A stretch of DNA of 64,000 bases from positions 1,054,001 to 1,118,000 of the forward strand of contig OZ251236.1 in NCBI GenBank assembly GCA_965240325.2, read 5' to 3'. Each line of letters begins with the position of its first letter. Within the stretch, counting starts at the first letter, position 1. Of the stretch, positions 52,591-63,500 are shown one piece after another. This DNA comes from Rebecca billardiae RCC1528 (Eukaryota; Haptophyta). A model generated the notes under the pieces. It was given only the letters and a program-made list of their open reading frames with translations. It ran no database searches and was not told where the DNA came from. Made by a program: the position numbers and the translations under genes.

Positions 52591-54262
52591 GGCGCGGGCC
52601 GCTGAAATCAAGCGCCGAGCAGTGTCAGAAATGCCTCGTATCGTCAGTTTCAATCCGCAATCGACGCGCTGACAATCCACAATCGGTGCGCTTGGCGCCC
52701 TCGGCGTGCGCCCAGTCAATCGCCGACTGAATTGCGGTGTCATAATAACCGGGCTGCGGGACCTAGCTAGTAGCTGATCGCCCGTCGCCACAGCCTGGAC
52801 TGCTGGAGTCGCTGCCCGGCCCGCGCTTCAAGCTGATCAGCTTCACTGACTGCACCGTCCTGACTGTGCGGCAGGACGAGCGAGTGCCCATTGCAATCAC
52901 TCAATCAGGGATACGGAGACTATATATATATATGGGTGTCCGTTGCACAGCTTCGTGATGCGCTCTTCGTCCGCGCCCTCTCGCAGGACTAGCCAGGTCC
53001 TGGATCCCTTTGCGGATCCGGTCGAGACAGAGAGTCTAACTAACTACTGTCATACCCGGATCCGGGGGGGGGGGGGCACATTGCCCGCCTAGTTACTAGT
53101 AGGGCTCATGGCGGCACTGGCTGCATACCGTACGGTACACCGGCGGCAAGTGGTGGTCGGCCTCCGCCCCACGACGAGCGGCCGGCCATCCCCGTCTAAC
53201 GCACTACAGTATGACCTAGCTACCCGGGTACAGGAGTGGATACGGGCTAACTCACTTAACTGTTTATAACTTAACTGGACCGACAGGGGCTATCTGGACA
53301 CTCAGCGGGCCGGCGGCCTCTTGGCGAGGGCTCGTGGGCGAACGAGCACGAGCGCCCACTGGCGGGTCCCCACGACGGCGCACGATGTTTGCAGACCTCA
53401 CCTGGTCGTGGGGCGTCGTCTGCGCACGCGCCAGGTCGCGCTTCTCGACACCTTCGCCTTGTTTCGTGAGTTCCGCGCATTAAGGCCGAACGCTAGCGTT
53501 TCAAGCCGCAATGCGCGTGCGCGGACTCAGGAAGGGCGGACTCCGAGGCAAGGCGCGGTTGCGCTGGCGTGGGTAGGTCCCAGAGCAACCGTCCGAGCCG
53601 CTGCACACGCTTTTCCTCCGTGCGCGCGTCTCTGAGTTCGATTCCCATGCCTCAGCCAGTGCTAGGGGCTAATTGGACAGTGCCATTGCGGCCGCCACGC
53701 GTGGAGACGGGCCCGCAGCGCAGAAAGCGCGCTGCGGCGGAACTCCGGGGACCCCCTGAAGTCCATCCCTGGCGTCCCTTCGACCCCGATGCTCCCAAAC
53801 AGGCCTCCACGTGAGTTGGGTCGGCCACCGGGTCCAGTTTCACCCACCTGTCGTGTCCACGAGGACCAGGGCGGTGTTCACAGCAGCTTGATCTGGTTCA
53901 AGCCCGAAGCCTGCGGAAGCCCGCGAAGCTCCGGCCGGGATTTCATGAATACTCGCGGGAAATCAAAGCTGCTCCGATTTCTCAAACGTTGGAATCAGTA
54001 GGGAAAACCACAAATAGTGAGGGTTGAAAGGCTCCTACGAGAGATCGCGCGCCAATTGAAGGCTTTCATCACGGATGGAGCTTATTGGAGCTACTCCCAC
54101 CGTTCGATTCTTTCGGTCAATGAAAGTCGATTTGCCCGCGCGCGCCTGCCGGTGAGCGGGCCTCTCGTTTGCAACCCGGGACGAAGCTCGGCGCGTGCGG
54201 GCGAGACCCCGCAGTCCGCACGACCGCGAAAGGCAGGAAGTTGCCCTCCTCCCCCCGCCTCG
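52591..54262. other. Intergenic 1.7 kb with TA and poly-G tracts
   Basis: Contains a TA run (52921-52932), a run of 13 G (53064-53076) and GC-poor segments. The frame upstream of 54263 is open for 80 codons without an identifiable domain. No gene is recognised. Confidence 0.5.
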
Positions 54263-55453
54263 ATGGCCCCGCTCACCGCCGACCGCCCGCTCCGCTGGGG
54301 GCTCCTTGGGACGGGTCGCGTTGCCCATGACTTCGCGGCCGCTATCTACTCTGCACCCAACAACGAGATCACGCTTGTCGCCGGTCGTTCGCCCTCCGGC
54401 GCGCAGAAGATGGCATCGATCTACGGCGGTCGCGGCACGACGCGCGAGGGTACCGACGCCTACCAGGAGCTCGTCGAGTCGCCAGATGTGGATGTCGTGT
54501 ACGTCGGAACTTACCAGCGGGACCACGCGGCGCACGTCCTCCTCTGCCTGCGCCACGGCAAGCACGTCGTCTGCGAGAAGCCCATGTGCATGACTGCGTC
54601 CGAGGCTCGCCAGTGCGTAGCGGAGGCGCGCAAGAACCGCGTGCTGCTCGTGGAGGGTCACTGGACGCACTGCTGGCCCGCCGCGCGTGCTGCCACCCGG
54701 CTCATCCAGGAGGAGGGCAAGATCGGCGAGGTCCAGAACGTCACGTCCGACTTCTCGTTCCCATACCCCACCGACCCGAGCAAGCCCGAGTTCCAGAATG
54801 CGATGGGAGGCGGTGCGACCATGCTGGTGGGTGTCTACCCTCTCTGCATGGTCATGCGCCACCTGGGCAAGCCGTTGAGCGTCCAGGCCGCGGGCATCAC
54901 CGAGTCCACGTCGAAGGAGGGCTGCGTGGACACCTCGGCCTCCGTCGTGATGAAGTTCGATGGCGGCAAGACGGGCGTCGCGACGTACGGCTGGAAGGGC
55001 GAGGGGCGGCAGGAGACGGTCATCACCGGGGACAAGGGGTTCATCATCCTAAACAACCCGGCGCACGCGCCCATCCAGCTCACGCTCGTCGTGCAGGCGG
55101 GCGAGCGCAACAAGTACACGACCGAGGTGATGGAGTTCCCGATGCCAAAGCACCCAGAGGGCCTGCCGCCGATCATCCACCCCCACTCGGAGGGCTTCCT
55201 GTACGAGGTTCAGGCCGTGGAGGCGGCGCTTCGCGCGGGTCACGCCGAGTGCGAGTCCATGCCCATGTCCGCCACCGTGCACCTGGCCGAGACGGTCGAC
55301 AAGATCCGCATGGCCCTGGGGGTGCATTGGCACACGGACAGCCGCTGGCCCCGACTCCTGGCTCGCATGCCCGCGACCGCGCCGACCGCGCTCGCTGCCG
55401 CTGTCGGGGTGGTCGGCGCCGGCCTGACTCTTGTGATGGCTGCTGGCGGCTGA
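54263..55453 (+). CDS. Gfo/Idh/MocA-family oxidoreductase (dihydrodiol dehydrogenase-like) with C-terminal membrane tail
   Basis: 396 residues from MAPLTADRPLRWG at 54263, single exon. The Rossmann motif is WGLLGTGRVAHDFAAAI (residues 12-28), followed by LVAGRSP (end of beta-2, NADP preference likely). The diagnostic catalytic EKP is at HVVCEKPMCM (E105, K106, P107), and EGHWTHCWPA follows in place of EAxWTRFxP of the dimeric dihydrodiol dehydrogenase group. The C-terminal substrate domain is full length (GGGATMLVGVYPLCM, TGDKGFIIL, HPHSEGFLYEVQAVEAALR). An extra hydrophobic tail (AAAVGVVGAGLTLVMAAGG) could anchor the enzyme in a membrane, which is unusual for the family. It probably oxidises or reduces a sugar or diol with NADP; the substrate is unknown. 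Confidence 0.87.
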   Translation: MAPLTADRPLRWGLLGTGRVAHDFAAAIYSAPNNEITLVAGRSPSGAQKMASIYGGRGTTREGTDAYQELVESPDVDVVYVGTYQRDHAAHVLLCLRHGKHVVCEKPMCMTASEARQCVAEARKNRVLLVEGHWTHCWPAARAATRLIQEEGKIGEVQNVTSDFSFPYPTDPSKPEFQNAMGGGATMLVGVYPLCMVMRHLGKPLSVQAAGITESTSKEGCVDTSASVVMKFDGGKTGVATYGWKGEGRQETVITGDKGFIILNNPAHAPIQLTLVVQAGERNKYTTEVMEFPMPKHPEGLPPIIHPHSEGFLYEVQAVEAALRAGHAECESMPMSATVHLAETVDKIRMALGVHWHTDSRWPRLLARMPATAPTALAAAVGVVGAGLTLVMAAGG

Positions 55454-57109
55454 ATCTAGTACGAGTGCTGCTTCCTCTCGGCGCGGACGCTTTGCCAGCT
55501 GCTGCATGCAGCCGGCACGCGGGCCGGCAGACGAGCGTGACTACGTACGAAGTACGGGCCCGGCGACGGACCTAATCAGTCATGAGACTCGTGGGCTGAT
55601 GCGCGGGCGGCCTCGTCGCGGGCGGCCACTGTGAAGCCTGTGCCCTGACTGGCCACGGCCCACTCCCGCAGCCTGGCAGTCACTGTCACTATTCCAGTGG
55701 CACGGTCTGCGCGTGGATCAATTACATCCAATATCCATACTCGTTTTACCTGAAGTCTTCATAAAGTCTGTGAGTCCGAAGAACGCGACCGTCGCGGTTT
55801 AGTGAATATTAGACGCGCAGCCGCAGAGACCGTGAGAGAGTCAATAGTCATCACTCGGACTCGGAGTCACTGGCAGTGAGTCGCAGACGGCCCCCCCGAA
55901 AGCCAAAGCCAAAGGTCTCGTCAGAGTGAGTCACTACAGTAGGAGCGTGAGCGAAAGCCGGGCCCGGGGGGCCGGGGGGGGGGGGGGGGGCAAGTACTCC
56001 GCAAAATCGTCAATAAAAAGATCGCGATATAATGGCGCGCGTGATTTTGGGCGCGGTACTACGACTTATGGCGCACGCCCCCCCCCCGAAAGGTCTGAGC
56101 GTGAGCGAAAGCCGGGGGGGGGGGGCGGCGCACGTGCTCCGCAAAATCAAAAAGAGGATGCGCGCAGGATTTTGGGGATTTTTGTAGCAGATGTGACCGG
56201 ACCCCTAGTGGACGCATTTCGCTGCCAATGATTGCGTTTGTAGTAGATGCTAATTTTAACGATAGTAACACTTAGGGGAATGCAGGGTGGAATAGCACAT
56301 AACACCAGCCGTGTGTTCGAACATTCCGTCATAGTAAGATGCTTGAATTGTAAGAGCCTGAAACAGCTCGCCAACCATAGAAAAGAGAGATTCGGTCGGC
56401 TTTTATGTCGCTTGAAGTAAAGTATTGCCGGCATCTGAAGTCATGAACCGTCGCTTCTCAGTGGCGGATATCATCAGGTTATGGCGCGATGTTCTAGGGC
56501 ACGCGATCCGCATCGTTTCGCACGAACCCTCGCGGGCGACGAGATATATCATTGTCAAAGTCCAAGGCAGCCATCGGCGCCATTCCCCAGCTCGAGACTT
56601 TAATTCCAAGGCGCTGAGCAATTTCAGCCGCCAAGCTACAGACTTTCATCATGCAATTCAATCGGTTTCACCATTCAAGAGCAAGGCCAACAGCAGCCAT
56701 TGTTCATGCAAGTTACTACTCCAAAGATAAGGAGCATCGGCACACACATCACATGAGGTCTTCGGACTACACATCCAAGGGTCCAGGGATTCTTCACCAC
56801 TTGGGAAGGTACCCTGAACTGGACCAGAGACTACCATGCAGTCATCAGAACTTTCTTTTCATTTCGAGGAGACGTCCCGATCATCACAGGAAGCTTTCGT
56901 GCAATGACCCGAAGGCAATCAACGGAATTCCGAGAGCATTCCGACCGAGGAAAGCAGGCACACGAAGATTCCAAAATCTTCGATGCCACTTCCATCAGCT
57001 TTCACCAGACTGAAACATCAGCCAACCTGAAACCACCGCCAGCAAGGGGGACGCCCCTTCGCCCCACGAAACACAGTAAGGACCGCACGACACGCGCGAA
57101 GCGCCAATC
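55454..57109. other. Intergenic 1.65 kb: G-runs, short direct repeat and a low-GC block
   Basis: A 60-bp block beginning GAGCGTGAGCGAAAGCC, followed by a long G-run and CTCCGCAAAATC, occurs twice (55943-56005 with 17 G; 56097-56157 with 12 G). From 56200 to 57100 the base composition drops to near 48-50% GC with balanced codons. This is unlike the rest of the window and suggests foreign or transposon-derived DNA. No reverse transcriptase, integrase or CCHC motif is seen. Confidence 0.5.
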
Positions 57110-57973
57110 ATGAGCTCACGGGTGCAAAACGTCGTCCGATCCTACGATCAGCGCAAGCGGACCCGCATCGATCGGCTCCGCCACCACGGGAGCCCCATGC
57201 TCCTCGACATTGACTTCGGCGACAACGCCGGATCGGCACGGAACGACACCGGCCGCAAGGAAGACATCGAGTTCCCATCCTCGCGATGGTACGACCAGGG
57301 CGGGAGCCCGCGTACCTTCTACGAGGACTGTCGCAGCTCCATCGAGAACCGCGACCGCCACGACGGACACTACCCGCGTGGCGAGCAAGGCCCCAGTCGC
57401 CAAGGCAACGGCGGCGGCCGGCATCACGCACCGACCGAGTACAAGCACCACCGGCGGAGCGACGACAACCTCGTACCCTACGACGGGACGTGGTTCGCGG
57501 AGAGCACAAGGCCATCCAACTCCACGCATGCGCACTGGCACCCGCCCCACTCGCGGGGCCACCGATACCATCCCTCGCAACACAGCGAGGCCGAGCGCGC
57601 CGCGCCGCGCACCGGCGCGCGCGCAACTGAACCCATGACGATCCCCAGCGCGCAGGAGCGATCGTCGGCGCACGACAAGTACCCAAACGGCCCGCGGCCC
57701 TCCGGCACGCTGGGCTGGGACTACAAGCAGCCCGTCGTGCTCCCTGAGCAATGGCGAGTGCCCCCGTCCTCGCAGAAGGACGACTCGCCGTCGTCGCAGT
57801 CGCTGCATCGCGACGCTACGACACAGACGGAATCCCCGGACTCGGCGTCGCCGACTGCGACTGGACACGACCAGCATGGAGGCAGCAGCGTCGCAGCGCC
57901 GGAGGCGGGCGCGATGGCGGGCGACCTCCCGAGACGACTGGCCTACAGTAGTGGCCTTGACCCCGACCGCTTG
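57110..57973 (+). other. In-frame hydrophilic extension upstream of the MFS gene (288 codons)
   Basis: An ATG at 57110 opens a frame that runs without stop into the MFS gene. The 288-residue product is rich in His, Arg, Ser, Pro and Asp (for example YDQRKRTRIDRLRHHGSP), with no domain recognised. Local GC (about 62%) is lower than in the MFS part, and other frames are open as well. It could be a fused gag-like or captured segment, or simply a 5' flank. Confidence 0.3.
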
Positions 57974-59566
57974 ATGACGATGAGCGTGTCGGCAGCGCGC
58001 CGCCTGGCGCTCGTGGCGGCGCTCGCGCTGCTCGCGCCGGCCGGGGCGCGGCGGCCTGCCCTCGCATCGCGCGCTGAGCGCGCGGCAGAGCGCCCGCCGG
58101 CGCCGCCGTCCAGCCGGCTGCCGCGATTAGGCCTCGCGAGGCGGCTGTGGGGCGAGCGCAGGCGCGGCGCGGCGCCGTCCAGCGCCGACGCGGCCGACGT
58201 GGCGCCGCCGACGCGGGCGAGCGAGTGGTCGCTCCGCGCGGCGGCGTTCCTGCTCATCCTCTCCCTCGGCGTGGTCTCGCTCGCGCCCGCGCCCGCGCTG
58301 ATCGCGCGGCTTGGCACGGAGCCGGCGATGACGCGGCTGCAGTGGCTCTCCGCCACCTCCGCCGTCACCGAGATCGGGCTGACGCCGCTCGTGGGCGCGC
58401 TGGTGGACGACGTGGGCCGGAAGCCGATCCTGATGCTCACCCTCCTCTCCGTCGCGCTGATCAACGGCGCCGTCGCCGCCTCGCCCGTCACGCCGCTCGT
58501 GTGCGCGTCCAAGTTTTGGAACGCGCTCGTGATCGGTCTTTTCTTCCTCACGGCGCAGGCGACGCTCGCGGACATGTACCGCGCGCACCCGCGCGCGCTC
58601 GCGGCGGCGTCGGGCGTGATCTTCGCGCTGGTCAACGGCGGCTTCGCCGCGGGCGTGCAGCTCTCCGCCGCGCTGCCCAAGGGCCTGCACGCGCCGTACG
58701 CGGTCTCGGCGCTCGCGGCGGCGTGCGCGCTGCTCATCGTGAGCCGCGGCACGCTCGAGACGATGCCGCCGTCGGAGCGCAAGGTGTTCCGCGCGCGCAA
58801 GGCGCTCGCCTCGCCGCTCTCGTGCCTGCTCCTCTTCCGCACCTCGCCCAAGCTCTCCGCGCTCTCCGCCCTCGTCGTGCTCCAGCTGCTCCCCCTCTTC
58901 ATGGGCGACGTGCTGCAGGTGCACGCGCTCGAGGTCTGGAGCCTGCGCCCGACGGAGGTTGTCTTCTTCTTCTCCATCCTCGGCGCGTCGGGCGTGCTGG
59001 CGAACACGGCGGGCGGGCACCTGGTGCGCCGGCTGGGGATCCGCGGGTTCACCGTCATCGCCACCGTCTCGCACCTCCTCTTCTGGGCGGGCATGTGCAC
59101 GTCGCACCGCGCGGCCGTCGCGCTCTCGGTGGTTGGCGCGCTCGGCGCCGCGCGCTCGCTCGGCGTGTCCACGCTCATCACGGCGGAGGGCACGCGCGCG
59201 GGGCGGCCGCAGGGCGAGCTGTCGGGCGCGCGGGCGAACCTGATCGCCGTGCTCAAGGTGATCGGCCCGGTGCTCTACTCGCAGCTCTTCGTCCGCGGCC
59301 GCGCGCTCGGCGCCGCGCAGCTGCCCTTCACGTTCAACGTGGCGCTGATGGTGGCCGCGCTCGCGCTCGCGCACACCGTCCTTTCTGACGAGTCGGGCGC
59401 GGCGGGCGGCGCGGCGGAGGGCGGCGCGCTCGCCGCGATGGGGATGGCGCCGGGGGGCGAGGGCGGGGGCGATGCCAAGGCCGCCGCGCGCCGCCGCCGC
59501 GCCGAGCCGAGGTCGCGCGCGGTGCGGGCAGCGAGCGCGCACGCCACGGCGGCGCGCGCCCCCTAG
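57974..59566 (+). CDS. Major facilitator superfamily transporter with N-terminal signal
   Basis: 530 residues from MTMSVSAARR at 57974. The first 25 residues form a signal peptide (LALVAALALLAPAGARRP), followed by an Arg/Ala/Pro-rich segment to ~80 that could be part of a plastid-type bipartite presequence, though no ASAFAP-like cleavage motif is visible. Twelve hydrophobic segments follow. The MFS loop 2-3 motif is GALVDDVGRKPILML (141-155), and the related motif after TM8 is HLVRRLGIRGFTVIATVSHL. The overall layout resembles TetA/hippocampus-abundant-transcript-like carriers. The C-terminal 70 residues are Gly/Ala/Arg-rich and cytosolic. The substrate is unknown. Confidence 0.75.
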   Translation: MTMSVSAARRLALVAALALLAPAGARRPALASRAERAAERPPAPPSSRLPRLGLARRLWGERRRGAAPSSADAADVAPPTRASEWSLRAAAFLLILSLGVVSLAPAPALIARLGTEPAMTRLQWLSATSAVTEIGLTPLVGALVDDVGRKPILMLTLLSVALINGAVAASPVTPLVCASKFWNALVIGLFFLTAQATLADMYRAHPRALAAASGVIFALVNGGFAAGVQLSAALPKGLHAPYAVSALAAACALLIVSRGTLETMPPSERKVFRARKALASPLSCLLLFRTSPKLSALSALVVLQLLPLFMGDVLQVHALEVWSLRPTEVVFFFSILGASGVLANTAGGHLVRRLGIRGFTVIATVSHLLFWAGMCTSHRAAVALSVVGALGAARSLGVSTLITAEGTRAGRPQGELSGARANLIAVLKVIGPVLYSQLFVRGRALGAAQLPFTFNVALMVAALALAHTVLSDESGAAGGAAEGGALAAMGMAPGGEGGGDAKAAARRRRAEPRSRAVRAASAHATAARAP

Positions 59567-60598
59567 GCTCATGGCAGCGCGAGCACTTATTGGTCCATTC
59601 GACAGATCCAGACCAACCAACAGGCTCTCATGCTGATCGACTGCTGGTGCGGATGAGCGCGCAGGACAAGCCGCCGTGGGTCGTCCGCTAAGGCCACGCC
59701 GGGATCGTCGCTGATGTCTGGCTGTCTGCGGCTACTGCTGGCCCGCCCGACGAGCCCGCGCGAACTCAATAGTCAATAATTTCGTCAGCAAACTGCAAAG
59801 TCGTCAAACTGCAGCAATCATCACTAAGCTATATATATATCGCCGGCGGGCTGGGCTGCGACATCGACTACCACCTCATCTGCTTCATCGCCCAGAGCGC
59901 GCTAGGCGGCGCGCTCACTCTCCAAGCCCCTCTTCTGCAGCTGCGCGCCGCTTGGCCGGCGCGCGGCGACGCGTACTACGACCTCATCCTCATCCAGGCG
60001 CCCACGCGGGCGCACGGGGGCGACAGCCGCGGCTGCCGCTTGCCGGAGCTGCTCGCCGCTAGGTCGGCGGGCGGCGACATCGACTACGACCTCACCCTCA
60101 TCCAAGTGCTCCGGAAGGCGCTCGGCCGCGGCGGCATCTGCCGTCGCCGCCGCGTGCCCCAGGCCGAGGCGGTGCTCCATCCCGGCCCCGCTCCCGTAGG
60201 GGGGCAGGGCTGCGGGTGGCGCACTGTCTGACCTGGACGGAAGGCGGGGACGCATTCTATGTGTCTGTTGCACTCTGAGCCTGACGCTTGTCCGATGCTG
60301 CCACGCGTCGTTAAATATATATATATATTATTGCGCGCATCAGGAATAATCACAATGATATGGCGGCGTCATAGGAGTGGCGTACTCTGATGATTGATGC
60401 GTCGAGTATAGCAGCTGCTTACATACGACACCGACATTCGACTCGCGCGTGCGAATTTAAGATATATATATCTTTGGCGATGAATAATAAGCAAGCCCCC
60501 GCGAGCCCCGCCGGCTCGGACAGTGACACTGGACCGCGACGATGACGATCGACAAGTGCGCTACTGCAGACGCGCATGGGCAGTCGTCGTGCCGGCCA
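59567..60598. other. Intergenic 1.0 kb with a short coding-like repeat and TA tracts
   Basis: TA runs at 59830-59840, 60315-60328 and 60462-60470. At 59855-60130 a ~110-bp unit recurs three times. In one frame each copy spells a variant of GDIDYDLTLIQ (DIDYHLICFI, DAYYDLILIQ, DIDYDLTLIQ), and the frame stays open to a stop at about 60229. It may be the last exon of an unseen gene or a decayed repeat gene. Confidence 0.4.
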
Positions 60599-63500
60599 TC
60601 AGCACCGATTGCGGCTGCTGCCGCCCGCCGCCGCCGCCGCCGCCGAGCCGGCGCGTTGGCGCGCGATCGCGCTCATCACGCTGGTGATCTTGGCGGGGCG
60701 CGCGGCCGCATCGCCCGCGCGCAGCACGACGGCCGCGTCCTCCGCACCGTTGGCGCCGATCGCGCGCGCCGGCCAGGTCTGGCCCTTGGCGCCGCCGCCG
60801 CCGGCGGGGGGCGTGACGGTGGCGGGCGCGCCGACGACGGTGGCGGCGTCCGAGAGCGTGGCGGCCGAGACGTCCACGCCGCCCACAGGCGCACGCGCCG
60901 CCGCCGCCGGCCCCGCGCCGCTGCTCCGCTCGGCGGCGCGCGCCTCGGCCTCGGCGCCGGCCTCCGCCGCCGCGCCGGCCGCCAGCGCGCTCCGCACCCG
61001 GGGCAGGTACGCGCGCACCACCTCGTTGAAGTGCGCGACGTTGCTCAGCTCGACGAAGCGGAGCAGCGCGGAGGGCACGCGCGCGCCCGGCCCGTCGACG
61101 GTGTACCCACTTGAGTAAGACGAGTACATCGAGTGGTACGTGTCCACCGCCGTCACCACGTCGGCGCGCGCGCTCGCGCCTCCGCCGAGCAGGACGGCGT
61201 CTGCGGCGTCGACCGAGCCGCCGACGACGCGCCACGCGTACAGCGCGACGGCGTGCTGCAGCGTCTCGAAGAGCGCCGGGCTGCACAGCAGCACGAGGCG
61301 GCGGCACCGGCCCAGCCGCGCGGGCAGCTGCGCGAGCTGCTCGGACGCTGAGAGCCCCGGGTCCTCGCACATGTCGTCGAGCCACACGCGCGGCACGCGC
61401 GCGTGCTGCGCCTCAAACGCGGCCGCCCACGCGCACAGCGCGCGCGCGCGCGCGCCCACGTCGTCCGACGCGGCGTGCAGCACGTACGCGTCCGCCCACG
61501 GCGCGGCGTCCGCGGCGGCGCGCGCGAGGCCGCCGAGAGGCGCCGCACCGCCGCTTGGCCGGAGACTGCCGCCCGCGCGCCGCGCCTCCCAGCCGAGATG
61601 GCGCGCGGCCTTGGGCGAGGGCGGCGGCGGCGGCGGCGCGCTCGTGCGCGAGCGGCGGCGCAGCCGTAGCTCGCCGCCGCCGCCGCCGCCGCCCCCGCCG
61701 CCGCCCGCCGAGCCGAGCGGCCCGGCCGCGCCGCCGAGCCGGCGGCGCACGAAGGAGCCGCGAGGCGAGGCGACGCTCGCCAACGGGTGCGCGTGCTGCG
61801 AGGCGGCGTGGACGAGCTCGGCGCGCTCGGCGGCGCCCAGGGGCTCCGCGTGGAAGAGGGCCAGGGAGTCTCGCACCACGTGCCGCGCGCGCCGCGCGCT
61901 CGTCGCGCCGCCCTCGCCGAGCAGCACGGCGAGCGGCGCGAGCCCCGAGTTCTGCGCGTCGGGCGCGCAGAGGCGGAGACGCATCAGCAGCAGCAGCGCG
62001 TGCTCCCGCGTCGAGCGCGGCGAGCGCCAGAGCAGCGAGGCGGCGGTGGCGAGCTGCACGGCAGCGAGCAGCAGCTGCACGCCGAGCACCGGCCCCAGCC
62101 TCACCTGCACCGTGCAGCAGCGGAGCGCCGTGATCAGGTTGAGCGTGCCGGCGAGCAGCGCGCGGGCCCCAAACACGCGCCACACCGTGCCCAGCAGCCG
62201 ATGCAGCTCGCGCGAGCGCGCCGGGCCGAGCAGCACGCCGCCCAAGACGCAGACGGCGTGCACCGAGCACGCGCAGGTGCACAGGTACGTGGCGCCGACG
62301 GCGCGCGTGAGCCCCACGTGCGCGCGCGCGGCGGGGCACATGTCGACGAGCGCGGCGCCCGCGGGCGCGGGCCTCAGCTCGGTGAGTACCAGCCCTGGGC
62401 GCAGGGTGCCGTATGCCGTCGTCGCCGAGATGGTGAGCAGGGCGAGCGCGAGCGCGAGGATGGGCGGGCGGTGGCGGCGGATCGGGAGCAGCGCGACGCC
62501 CGCGCACGCAAAGGCGATGTTGAGCGCGAGCGCGGAGAGCGGGCGCACGAGCCACAGCCACGGCGGCGGCGGCCCCGCCTTGGAGCCCAGGTTGAGCCGC
62601 AGCCCGAGCGAGCCGAGCCACAGCGCGTACGCAAGAACAGACAACAGACCGAGCAGCCGGGTCGGCGTGGCGAACGCCGAGTGCGCCGAGTCGATGGCGC
62701 ACTCGCAGAGCTGCTCGATGGCGCGCGGGTGGAGCAGCTGCGCGCTGCCGGCCTCGGCGCGCGCCGCGGCCGCCGCGGCCGCCGAGTCGCACCGCGCGGG
62801 CTCGCCGCCGCCGGCCGCGTCCGCGGCGGGCGGCCGCGGCGACTTGGCGGAGAGGGTCCGCCCGCTGCCGTCTCCGTTGCAGCTGAGCGCGCCGCCGGGC
62901 ACTGGGAGCGCCGTGTGCGCGCCGAGCGCATACGAGTCGCGCGCCGGGCGGTGCGCGGGCGGCGTCGCGCTGTGCGCGAGCCGATCGCGCACCTGCCGCC
63001 GCACGTCCGGGCTGCCGGGCGCGCCGCCGTCGGCCGCCGCGCCCACGCCCTCGCTGCCCGTCGTCGCGAGCACGACCGCGTGGTACGTCTCGCGCAGCAG
63101 CTCGAGCACCGGCTGGGGCGGGAGCGCGTGCTCGGCGCTGAGGAGCAGCAGGTGCGGCACGGGGCGCCCGCCGCCGCGCGCGCCGCGCGCGGTGGGGCGC
63201 ACGCTCACCAGCGCGTCGGGCGAGTGCAGCAGGTGCGCGGTGTGCGGCAGCGCAGCCATCAGCGCGACCACTGCGCGCGCGGCGCGGCGGAGGGCGGCGG
63301 CGACGTGAGCGCGCGCGGGTGCGCTGGCGGGCGGGCGCGCCTGCGCGCGGTGCGGCGCGGTGCGGCGGCGTGCGCTGGCGCGCAGTCGCCCGCGCAGCCG
63401 TGCGGTGCGGCGCGCGCACCGTCGTACGGCTTGACGTAGCCGTTGAGGTGCTGCGCGATGTGCGCGCTCTGGTCGAGGTCCTCGTACGCGCAGACGTCAA

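Noticed and set aside
53569-53640. GAGTTCGATTCCCA resembling a tRNA T-loop
   Set aside because: The flanking bases do not pair as T-stem or acceptor stem, and no anticodon arm fits upstream.
58127-59620. 497-codon minus-strand frame opposite the MFS gene
   Set aside because: It is an antisense shadow; the plus strand has twelve hydrophobic segments and the MFS motif.
61140-63439. Plus-strand frames of 550-722 codons opposite the nucleoside hydrolase/TIR-like gene
   Set aside because: The products are Ser/Ala/Arg low-complexity without domains; the minus strand carries the recognisable folds and a proper intron.
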